From Schaedlerella sp. (GTDB lineage: Bacteria; Bacillota; Clostridia; Lachnospirales; Lachnospiraceae), in the NCBI GenBank assembly GCA_020024595.1, contig JAHHTO010000021.1, positions 1 through 23,605 on the forward strand: 23,605 nucleotides of DNA. The letters are read 5' to 3'. The translations under genes and the position numbers were made by a program. This document shows, one piece after another, positions 1 to 7,440 of this stretch (the first letter of the stretch is position 1; every line of letters begins with the position of its first letter). The notes below the pieces were generated by a model. The model worked only from the letters and a program-made list of their open reading frames with translations. It was not told the origin of the DNA and did not search any database.

Positions 1-192
1 CACCAGAATAGTGAAATGATTTATGCATAATCAAGGAAAGCACTAACGAATCCAAGTCGTGCAATATGAAAATATGATAAAATGCAGGTATTGGTCAGAT
101 TGAAAGAAACGTAAAGGACAGAAATCAAGTTCCGTACGAACAGGCGATAGATAATTGCACTAAGTATAGGTGAGATGATGAAATAATCTGAT

Positions 193-222
193 TTGAAGAT
201 GCAAAGATTTTATGCGTATAAT
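193..222 (+). promoter_or_regulatory. Sigma-A-type promoter of the PTS/acyl-CoA cluster
   Basis: A TTGAAG -35 box (193-198) and a perfect TATAAT -10 box (217-222) are separated by 18 nt. Transcription would begin near 229, about 37 nt before the regulator's ATG at 266. The promoter overlaps the apparent in-frame 5' extension beginning at 212, which argues that the extension is not translated. This is inferred from consensus match only. Confidence 0.6.
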
Positions 223-265
223 GTACCCAGATGGCAAGGGAATAAAGAAAGGTGAAAGTTCCGAT

Positions 266-2197
266 ATGCTTTTTACAAGAGAAAAGAAAATTTTAATGTT
301 ACTCATGGATCATGAAGATAAGTTAACTACCACGCAAATTGCAGCCATGTTAAAAGTTAGTTCTAGGACGATCAAAGCTGATATAAAAAAGATTAATGAA
401 GAGGTAAAAAGCCAAGGTTGTAGAATTAACAGCAAACAAGGGGTAGGTGTCTGGATTGAATATGACAATCAGCAGGCAGAAAGATATTTAAAAGAAATTG
501 TAAATGATGAGGATGACTCCTATTTATCACCTGAAATCAGAAAATATCATTTGGCAGTGGAGTTGCTGCTTCAAAATGAATACACTTCAATGGAGGTTTT
601 AGCAGGAAAATACTTCGTAAGTAAGGCGACCGTATGGAATGATTTGAGTGAGTTAGATCAATTTTGGAATCAGTTCAACATTAAATTTGTTAAAAAAGTA
701 AAGTATGGCATAAAAGTTGAAGGAGGCGAAAGCCAGATACGGTCGGCGCTGATAGAAGCGCTAAAGAGGATAGATGGAAAGAAGGAAGTTAATGTACAGA
801 ATATCCAGCAATATTTTATCAATATCGATTTTAATCAATTAAGAAAAGTGATCTACCAGGTAGAGAGACGATTTCAGTTTGTATTAACAGATACATCGAT
901 AGAAGAATTGTTAATTGCATTAGCAGTTATGATTAAGAGAATAAGCCAGGGAAAAGTAAGTAATTCAAATGATTCAATGATTCAAAACGATCATAGAAGA
1001 ATGAATTTTGTTCTTATATATCTAAAGAATTGTTTGGTAGAAATGCTAGATCTGGAAATTCCAGATGAAGAAGATATTTATTTAAAGATATGTATGAACG
1101 GGTTAAGATTTCAAATTCCCATGAAACAAGAAAATTCAATGATGGAAAAAAGACAAAGAAATCCAAAAATGTTCGATTCGATCGTATCACTTATTATGAA
1201 ATGTGATAGAAAGTTCTATTTGAATTTAGAAGAGGACGATGAACTAATAGGAGCTTTGGTGGATCATTTGGAATGCTTAATTCTCAGAGTGAACAGTCAA
1301 TTATATACATATAATCCTATCATAAAAACAATAAAAAAAGAATTATTTTATGAATATGAAGTCGCTTCGTATTTTATGGCAAAATTTTCAGCATTGTATA
1401 TGTTTGAGCCTACAGAAGATGAGATTGGATTTATTGCTTTTCATATAGGAACTTCTATGGAGCGTATGAAGCAAAAACATCACGAAAAAGTATCCGTGAC
1501 AATAGTTTGTACAACAGGACTTGGGACATCTCAGTTTATAAGAGTAAAACTAGCGAGCTACTTTCCTAATTTGGAAATAAAACAGACGCTCTCAGTAACG
1601 AGATTATCGCAGATTAAAGCGGAAGATCAGGATTTTGTGATAGCAACAGTACCTATAGAGTTAGATAACATTGCAGTGATTCAGATTTCTCCTGTTTTAA
1701 GAGAAAACGATATAAAAAAAATTCAAAGATTTTTATTGAATCGAAAAGAGAACAAATTGATTAGTCAAAAAAAATATGAAAATTTAAAAAAATTTTTTCA
1801 TAGTGAGATTTCAATTTTAAGATGTGATTTAAAAACAAGAGAGGAAGTTATAAATCTTCTTGGATCTAGAATGGTCAGTGAAGGTTATACCGATCAAGAA
1901 TTTATAGACTCTGTGTTTGAGAGAGAAAAACTATCAGAAACAGCGATAGGAAATCTAATAGCAGTTCCACATGCACATGAAGGACATATTAAAAAACAGG
2001 GGATAGGTATTATGACACTAAAGAAGCCAATTGATTGGGGAGATGAAAGAGTTCAAATTGTTTTTATGTTATCGCTGGATGCTACATCAAAAGCTTATAT
2101 TAAAGAAATCTTTAATGATGTGTTTGAACTAACGAAAGACAGTAAAACAGTTGAATCGATCATAAAGGCTCAGAAATATACAGAAGTAATAAAATAG
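266..2197 (+). CDS. MtlR/LicR-like PRD transcriptional activator with EIIB and EIIA domains
   Basis: Predicted activator of the adjacent PTS genes, controlled by PTS phosphorylation. Residue numbers here count from an in-frame ATG at 212, but I place the start at 266 (residue 19), because a TATAAT box covers the 212-222 region and AAAGGTG lies upstream of 266. Domains in order: N-terminal winged HTH (20-75), second HTH/Mga-like segment (110-170), PRD1 (200-305), PRD2 (315-420), EIIB-like domain with CTTGLGTS (C433), and EIIA-2 domain with AVPHAH (H587). PRD2 keeps both usual phosphoacceptor histidines (H352 in DHLE, H411 in FHIG). PRD1 shows Ala at 236 and Cys at 294 where His is usual. The EIIA gene follows 21 nt downstream, so the regulator heads the operon. 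Family assignment is firm; the inducing sugar is unknown. Confidence 0.9.
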   Translation: MLFTREKKILMLLMDHEDKLTTTQIAAMLKVSSRTIKADIKKINEEVKSQGCRINSKQGVGVWIEYDNQQAERYLKEIVNDEDDSYLSPEIRKYHLAVELLLQNEYTSMEVLAGKYFVSKATVWNDLSELDQFWNQFNIKFVKKVKYGIKVEGGESQIRSALIEALKRIDGKKEVNVQNIQQYFINIDFNQLRKVIYQVERRFQFVLTDTSIEELLIALAVMIKRISQGKVSNSNDSMIQNDHRRMNFVLIYLKNCLVEMLDLEIPDEEDIYLKICMNGLRFQIPMKQENSMMEKRQRNPKMFDSIVSLIMKCDRKFYLNLEEDDELIGALVDHLECLILRVNSQLYTYNPIIKTIKKELFYEYEVASYFMAKFSALYMFEPTEDEIGFIAFHIGTSMERMKQKHHEKVSVTIVCTTGLGTSQFIRVKLASYFPNLEIKQTLSVTRLSQIKAEDQDFVIATVPIELDNIAVIQISPVLRENDIKKIQRFLLNRKENKLISQKKYENLKKFFHSEISILRCDLKTREEVINLLGSRMVSEGYTDQEFIDSVFEREKLSETAIGNLIAVPHAHEGHIKKQGIGIMTLKKPIDWGDERVQIVFMLSLDATSKAYIKEIFNDVFELTKDSKTVESIIKAQKYTEVIK

Positions 2198-2218
2198 AAT
2201 TTGAAAGGGAATACGGAT

Positions 2219-2665
2219 ATGAATTTATTAGAGATGATAGATAAAAGATTGATTGCATTTGAATTAGATGCAGATAACAAGGAGGAAGCAATTCGTAAAA
2301 TTTGTCGAATGATGTATAAGGCTGACAAAGTGAGCGATTATGAAGAATACTTAAAAGGTGTAAATGACAGAGAAATAGAGAATGAAACAGGAATGGGAAA
2401 TGGGATTGCGATTCCACATTGTAAAAGTGATTGTGTGAAAGAGGCAGCATTTACACTGGTAAAACTAAAACATTCTGTAGAATGGGGATCTTTGGATGGT
2501 GAACCGGTTGATTATATTATTATGCTGGCAGCTCCAAATTCAGCTGAAAACGTTCATTTGAAAATGTTGTCTGATTTAGCAGTTAGACTGATGGATGATG
2601 ATTTTCGGGAAAAATTAAAGGATGCTACTGATGTAGATCAGATTATGAGGATATTCAAAAAATAA
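2219..2665 (+). CDS. PTS fructose-type EIIA component
   Basis: Cytoplasmic phosphocarrier that accepts phosphate from HPr on a histidine and passes it to EIIB. The 148-residue protein is a stand-alone EIIA-2 (fructose/mannitol family) domain. The active-site motif GIAIPHC places the phosphoacceptor at H67. An in-frame TTG at 2201 exists, but GAAAGGGA at 2203-2210 sits 8 nt before the ATG at 2219, so I choose 2219. It lies between the regulator and the EIIB gene, as expected for a split A/B/C fructose-family transporter. The regulator's C-terminal domain is a second, paralogous EIIA. Confidence 0.92.
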   Translation: MNLLEMIDKRLIAFELDADNKEEAIRKICRMMYKADKVSDYEEYLKGVNDREIENETGMGNGIAIPHCKSDCVKEAAFTLVKLKHSVEWGSLDGEPVDYIIMLAAPNSAENVHLKMLSDLAVRLMDDDFREKLKDATDVDQIMRIFKK

Positions 2666-2681
2666 AAAGGAGGAATGGAAC

Positions 2682-2990
2682 ATGTATTTAGTAGCAGTAT
2701 GTAGTTGCCCTATCGGTATTGCACACACTTATATGGCAGCAGCAAGTCTTAAGAAGGCAGCAGAAAAACGAGGAATTGAGATTAAAGTTGAAACACAGGG
2801 TGCACAAGGTGTGGAGGATGAGATTACAGCAGAAGATTTAAAACGCTGTGATGCATGTATTATTGCAAGTGACGTAAAAATCAAAAATTCCAGTCGGTTT
2901 AAAGATGTTCCGACGATGAGTTTTAAAGTGAAAGAACCAATTAAAAATGCGGATGCAGTAATTGATGAATTAATGGAGGCATTAGAATAA
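2682..2990 (+). CDS. PTS fructose-type EIIB component
   Basis: Cytoplasmic phosphocarrier that transfers phosphate from EIIA to the sugar during transport. The 102-residue protein carries CPIGIAHTYMAA near its N-terminus, the fructose-family EIIB signature. C9 is the predicted phosphocysteine; the common Thr after CP is Ile here. A strong AAGGAGG lies just before the ATG. The EIIC gene starts two bases after the stop, so translation of the two is probably coupled. The length is that of a stand-alone EIIB domain. Confidence 0.93.
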   Translation: MYLVAVCSCPIGIAHTYMAAASLKKAAEKRGIEIKVETQGAQGVEDEITAEDLKRCDACIIASDVKIKNSSRFKDVPTMSFKVKEPIKNADAVIDELMEALE

Positions 2991-2992
2991 TT

Positions 2993-4075
2993 ATGGCAGA
3001 GATTAAAAGAAAAAAACAAGTAAGTATTGGGACAATCATTAAAGATTCGATTATGACAGGAATTTCATATATGATTCCGGTAATCGTAGGTGGTGGTATT
3101 ATTACGGCGATCGCCAAAATGATGGGAGGATATAATATCGGTGCGAACGCAGAAGAGATGCAAACATTAGCGCAGGTGATCTATACCATTGGTAATATCT
3201 TGTTTTCATTCGCAGTTCCGTGCTTGTCGGCATTTATAGCTTATGCAATTGCAGATAAACCAGGTATCGCTCCAGGGTATGCGATGGGTGTGTTGGCAGG
3301 ATTAATGAAAACAGGATTTGTAGGTGGATTGGTCGGTGCGTTGATCGCAGGCTGGTTTGTGCTTCAAATGAAAAAAATCAAAGTTCCGAAAGCATTACAA
3401 GGTGTCATGCCAATTATGTTTATTCCTGTAATTACGACACTCGTTGTTGGTCTATTAATGTGGTATGTGATAGGTGTTCCAATTGCTTGGATCATGGGTA
3501 TTTTAACAGCATGGCTGACTGCGCTTAGTGCGGGCTCAAGATTTCTTTTAGGTGCAGTAATTGGTGCTATGATTGCATTTGATAATGGAGGTCCAATAAA
3601 TAAGACTGCTGCATTATTTGTAAATGGTTTAAATGCAGATGGATTTTTTATTCCAACATCTGCAAAAATGTGTTCAGGTATGACATCTCCTCTTGGAATT
3701 GCTATATCAACAGTGCTTCCATGGAGCCGAAACAAATTTACTAAGAGTGAAAAAGAACAGGCATTATCTCTCGTAGTTCTTTCTTGTTGTTATGTTCAGG
3801 AAGGTGTAATCCCATTCCAGCTGAAAGACCCGATTCGTCTGACGTTTTCAATTTGTGTAGGTGGTGCGATTACAGGAGGACTTTGTATGCTGTATGGATT
3901 GGAATCACCGGCAGTACACGGAGGAATATTTTCAGTAGCTATGACTTCAAATCCACTAGTGTTTATTGGCTTATGGTTATTAGGTGGATGCATTACAGGC
4001 CTTATTTATTCAATCCTCAAGAGACCGTTGGTTGCTGGGGAAGAAGAGGAAGAAATGGATAATCCATTGATTTAA
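2993..4075 (+). CDS. PTS fructose-type EIIC permease
   Basis: Integral-membrane channel of the sugar PTS. The 360-residue protein has about eight to ten hydrophobic segments and the fructose-family EIIC signature DNGGPINKTA (D197 to A206). The cytoplasmic N-terminus is short and basic and the C-terminus is acidic (EEEEEE-like stretch), with no attached A or B domain. The start is two bases after the EIIB stop, with GGAGG inside the end of the EIIB gene. The family transports fructose and related ketoses or polyols; the sequence alone does not fix the substrate. Confidence 0.92.
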   Translation: MAEIKRKKQVSIGTIIKDSIMTGISYMIPVIVGGGIITAIAKMMGGYNIGANAEEMQTLAQVIYTIGNILFSFAVPCLSAFIAYAIADKPGIAPGYAMGVLAGLMKTGFVGGLVGALIAGWFVLQMKKIKVPKALQGVMPIMFIPVITTLVVGLLMWYVIGVPIAWIMGILTAWLTALSAGSRFLLGAVIGAMIAFDNGGPINKTAALFVNGLNADGFFIPTSAKMCSGMTSPLGIAISTVLPWSRNKFTKSEKEQALSLVVLSCCYVQEGVIPFQLKDPIRLTFSICVGGAITGGLCMLYGLESPAVHGGIFSVAMTSNPLVFIGLWLLGGCITGLIYSILKRPLVAGEEEEEMDNPLI

Positions 4076-4143
4076 TGAATGATAGAAACAAGTAATCAGG
4101 TATTTACATAGACATTTCATAAAAAGAGGAGAGAAAATATAAG

Positions 4144-5028
4144 ATGTATGTATCAATGAAAGATATGCTTCTACATGCGCATAAGAATAATTATGCAGTT
4201 ATGGCTATAAATTGCGTTAATATGGAGCAGGCAAAAGCAATTATTCAATCAGCGGAGGAAGAAAGTTCTCCGGTTATCATTAATATTTCTCCACGTCAGA
4301 TGAAAGCACATGGACATGGGGATATCTTGGCACCAATGATAAAGGGAATGGCAGAAAAAGTTTCAGTTCCTGTGGCATTTAATCTTGATCATGGAGCCTC
4401 TTTTGAAGATATAACAGATGCAATGAGATATGGATTTTCAAGTGTTATGATAGATTCTTCGAGTTGTGAATTTGAGGAAAATGTAAGAAGAACTCAGCAA
4501 GTAGCAAGTTTGGCACACGGAATGGGATTATCATGTGAGGCAGAACTAGGACATGTGGGGCTAGCTTCCCAGTCTGATGATAATAAGGTTGATTTGTATA
4601 CGAATGTAGAGCAGGCAAAGGAGTTTGTAAAAAGAACAAATTGTGATTGTCTGGCGGTTGCAATTGGTACGGCTCATGGTGCATATCCAAAAGGAATGAT
4701 TCCAAAACTTGACTTTGATCGATTAAAAGAACTGAAAGAAGCTTTGGATATGCCGTTAGTATTACATGGAGGAGGCGGTGCCGGTGAGGAAAACATTAAA
4801 AAAGCTGTTTCTTGTGGAATCAATAAAATTAATGTGTGTACAGATTTAATGCGCCATGCGACAAAAACAACGATAGAAGTTCTGAAACAAAATTCAGCAA
4901 TTGACTATATGGACTTGTGTATTGCAGTTCAAAATGCTATGAAAGATTTTATTAAATCGTATATGCGAATGATCGGCTCAAGTGGTCGTTATTCTTTTAC
5001 AAAAAGCAGTACAGTTGAATTTGATTAA
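4144..5028 (+). CDS. Class II (zinc) ketose-bisphosphate aldolase family enzyme, divergent
   Basis: Predicted to cleave a phosphorylated ketose-type compound into dihydroxyacetone phosphate and an aldehyde. The family includes FbaA, GatY/KbaY and the inositol-pathway aldolase IolJ. The 294-residue length fits. The catalytic Asp and zinc His are present (D82, H83 in NLDHG), with further zinc ligands in GTAHGAY (H178) and LVLHGGGG (H208). Departures from family norms are Asn at 80 where HLDHG is usual, SSSCE at 105-109 where G/A-SHxP is usual, and GGGG in place of GGSG or GASG. It follows the EIIC gene by 68 nt, with GAGGAG upstream. Context points to cleavage of the PTS product. I would not call it plain fructose-bisphosphate aldolase. 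Confidence 0.85.
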   Translation: MYVSMKDMLLHAHKNNYAVMAINCVNMEQAKAIIQSAEEESSPVIINISPRQMKAHGHGDILAPMIKGMAEKVSVPVAFNLDHGASFEDITDAMRYGFSSVMIDSSSCEFEENVRRTQQVASLAHGMGLSCEAELGHVGLASQSDDNKVDLYTNVEQAKEFVKRTNCDCLAVAIGTAHGAYPKGMIPKLDFDRLKELKEALDMPLVLHGGGGAGEENIKKAVSCGINKINVCTDLMRHATKTTIEVLKQNSAIDYMDLCIAVQNAMKDFIKSYMRMIGSSGRYSFTKSSTVEFD

Positions 5029-5043
5029 AAGCAGGAGATGAAT

Positions 5044-5730
5044 ATGACAGTTTGGAATGAGGTTTTAACAGGAATTGTATTAGTAGCGGGTGGGTATTGG
5101 ATGATAAAGATGGGATATCAATACCATCAATTCCGGAGAAGTGTATATAAAGAAATATATTCGGGGTATTTTGAATATGCGTTTCGTAAGAAAAATCTTG
5201 TTAAATTGTCAGAAAGCTATTATTTGAACAATGAGTTAGGAAAACATAGAATTTTTTATCAAATTGCTCAGTCGAAAAATGAGAAAATACCACAGGCATA
5301 TGTACTGATCATATTATCAACAGGGATTTATATACTTAACATAAAAAATCAAAGTGGCAAAATTATATTGAAGCAGCATGGAGACATGAAGCAAATATAT
5401 ATGGAAAAAGTGAAAAACTCAAATGAGAAAATGCATGAGTATATATTTAAGAATCCTATGGATGAAAGTCAATTTTTTGCAAAACGTATGGCACAGAGAA
5501 TAGGGGATGCCGGTGTACGATTAAAATCGATGGTTGTTTTTCCAGAAAAAGCAGAGTTGGTTTTGGATGGAATAAAGGATCAAGAAATTCAGATTGCAAA
5601 GAGAAATGAAATAATTGAGTTGATTAAAAAAGATATGAAAGTGTATCCTAAAATTTTATCAAATCAAAAAATCGATGAACTGTATCATCAAATTGCAGAT
5701 GAATCAATAGAGATGGAAAGATACATGTAA
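5044..5730 (+). CDS. Membrane-anchored NERD-like protein of unknown function
   Basis: Not recognised with certainty. The 228-residue protein has one N-terminal membrane helix (about residues 8-24), a basic stretch, and a soluble domain. The segment GIYILNIKNQSGKI (94-107), followed later by MVVFPEKAELV, resembles the core of the NERD (nuclease-related) domain, in which a strand usually ends in I-E-V-K. The Glu is Asn here (N99), while K101 remains, so nuclease activity is doubtful. I choose ATG 5044 over 5038 because GCAGGAG (5031-5037) is correctly spaced only for 5044. It starts 15 nt after the aldolase and is probably the last gene before the inverted repeat at 5743. Its role in a catabolic cluster is unclear. 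Confidence 0.6.
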   Translation: MTVWNEVLTGIVLVAGGYWMIKMGYQYHQFRRSVYKEIYSGYFEYAFRKKNLVKLSESYYLNNELGKHRIFYQIAQSKNEKIPQAYVLIILSTGIYILNIKNQSGKIILKQHGDMKQIYMEKVKNSNEKMHEYIFKNPMDESQFFAKRMAQRIGDAGVRLKSMVVFPEKAELVLDGIKDQEIQIAKRNEIIELIKKDMKVYPKILSNQKIDELYHQIADESIEMERYM

Positions 5731-5742
5731 TTCTCTAAAATA

Positions 5743-5784
5743 AAAATTGGTATAAAACTTAGGATAAGATTTTATACCAATTTT
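5743..5784. terminator. Perfect 15-bp inverted repeat; AT-rich terminator or attenuator
   Basis: Arms 5743-5757 and 5770-5784 are exact reverse complements (AAAATTGGTATAAAA and its complement) around a 12-nt spacer. The 5' arm is preceded by A residues and the 3' arm ends in four T, so it could terminate in both directions. It lies 13 nt after the NERD-like gene and before the acyl-CoA synthetase. The stem has only three G-C pairs, so an operator or attenuator is a fair alternative. Confidence 0.5.
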
Positions 5785-5837
5785 AACTTCTATGTAAAAT
5801 GTTGTTGGAAAAGATTAGAAGAAGTGGGGGTGTTTTG

Positions 5838-7430
5838 ATGATACAAGGAAAGAATGCATGGAATAAAAGTTTGACGAAGAACATGGAAGTAAGAAAGATA
5901 TCCGGCAGAGATGTATTTACTTTTATGGATATGAAAAATAATTATTACGAAATTTTAGAAAACACAGTTTTAAATTATCCAGAAGAAATTGCTTTTTACG
6001 ATAATTGGAATCGTGAATATACATATACATCTTTTATAGAAATGGTCGATGACTTTGCAGAGTTTTTAAAAGAAAAGGGAATCAAAAAAGCGGATCATGT
6101 AGGAATACTTTTGCATAATAGTGTTGAGTTTTGCGTCATATTTTATGCCACTTGTAAAATTGGAGCAGTTGCAGTGCCATTCCCTAGTAAATACAGAGAA
6201 AATGAAATTCATTCATTGATAGAAAAGGCAGATTTAAATTATTTGGTTGCTGATGAAGAATTTCAATCATGGGTGGATTCGTATCAGGTAAAGTTTCCAA
6301 TTACATATTCCATTGACGAAGAAAATGGGTATGGATTCAGACATGTTCAAATGCCCAAAGGAGATAGAGGTGGTTCAGTAGGCAGGCTGGATGATGAGAT
6401 GATTTTGATGTTTACATCTGGAACGACCTCTACAAGTAAAGGTGTTGTTATGAAAAACTACAATGTGGTACATGCAACAATGGTTTATCAGAGATTGTGC
6501 AATATTTCATCCCTAGATACTACAATAATTCCGGTACCAATTTATCATGTAACGGGATTGATTGCATTATTGGGAGTGTTTGTATATGCAGGTGGATTGG
6601 TATATCTGCATAAGAGGTATGACGCAAAACGAATATTGGAATGTATTCAGAAGAATCATATTACTTTTATGCATGGATCACCTACGGTATTCAATATCTT
6701 GCTGGAATATCAATCAGAATACGTAAATTTATCATCATTACGGATGATATTATGTGGAAGTAGTTATATGCCAATAGAAAAAATAAAATGCCTGCATCGT
6801 TGGCTCCCAAGTACAGAGATACGTACTGTATTTGGAATGACAGAAACAGCCAGTCCGGGTACATTATTTCCAACGGACACTTCAATGAGTAGCTATCCAT
6901 CTTCTGCAGGAAAGCCAATTCCGGGACTAGATTTAAAAGTTGTAGATGAGAACGGGAATGAATTAAAAAAAGGAGAAGTTGGATCTGTATATATTCGGGG
7001 GGCGAACGTAGTAGAATATTATTATAAAATGAATTCTTCTTTATTTAAAGAGGATGGTTGGCTAGATACTGGAGACATGGGGTATGTGAACGAGGAAGAT
7101 TATGTTTTTTTTGTTGATCGCAAAAAGGATATGATCAATCGTGGTGGAGAAAAAATTTGGTGTACAGATGTAGAAGATGAATTGGTAAGTTTACCTGAGG
7201 TAGACGATGCAGCAGTAGTAGGAATACCAAGTGAAAAATATGGTGAAGTTGCGGTTGCGGTTATAAAGTTGAAGAAAGGAACATCTGTTACGGAAAAATA
7301 TATAAAAGATGCTTTGCAAAAAAAGATGGCTAGATTTAAGATTCCGGAAAAAATTCTGTTTTTGGATACGATACCTAAAACTCCAGGTATGAAGACGGAT
7401 AAGAGATATATAAAATCACTTTTTAAATAG
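5838..7430 (+). CDS. Acyl-CoA synthetase (ANL class I adenylate-forming enzyme)
   Basis: Activates a carboxylic acid with ATP and CoA through an acyl-adenylate. The 530-residue protein shows the ANL core motifs: P-loop FTSGTTSTSKGV (192-203), FGMTET before the acyl pocket, DGWLDTGDMGY, DRKKDMINRGGEKI, and the C-terminal catalytic lysine in PKTPGMKTDK (K519). An in-frame ATG at 5799 exists, but GGGGG (5826-5830) sits 7 nt before ATG 5838, so I start there. The P-loop has a Ser-Thr insert where TSGTTG.PKG is usual. A CoA transferase follows 10 nt downstream, giving two routes to an acyl-CoA. The acid substrate cannot be read from the sequence; long-chain, medium-chain and hydroxy acids are all possible. 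Confidence 0.88.
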   Translation: MIQGKNAWNKSLTKNMEVRKISGRDVFTFMDMKNNYYEILENTVLNYPEEIAFYDNWNREYTYTSFIEMVDDFAEFLKEKGIKKADHVGILLHNSVEFCVIFYATCKIGAVAVPFPSKYRENEIHSLIEKADLNYLVADEEFQSWVDSYQVKFPITYSIDEENGYGFRHVQMPKGDRGGSVGRLDDEMILMFTSGTTSTSKGVVMKNYNVVHATMVYQRLCNISSLDTTIIPVPIYHVTGLIALLGVFVYAGGLVYLHKRYDAKRILECIQKNHITFMHGSPTVFNILLEYQSEYVNLSSLRMILCGSSYMPIEKIKCLHRWLPSTEIRTVFGMTETASPGTLFPTDTSMSSYPSSAGKPIPGLDLKVVDENGNELKKGEVGSVYIRGANVVEYYYKMNSSLFKEDGWLDTGDMGYVNEEDYVFFVDRKKDMINRGGEKIWCTDVEDELVSLPEVDDAAVVGIPSEKYGEVAVAVIKLKKGTSVTEKYIKDALQKKMARFKIPEKILFLDTIPKTPGMKTDKRYIKSLFK

Positions 7431-7440
7431 GAGGATATAT

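Noticed and set aside
1..190. Possible end of an upstream gene or RNA
   Set aside because: No convincing open frame, hairpin with T-tract, or RNA signature is visible in these bases.
212..265. Upstream start for the PRD regulator
   Set aside because: The extra 18 codons overlap a TATAAT box at 217-222 and lack a good ribosome site; ATG 266 is preferred.
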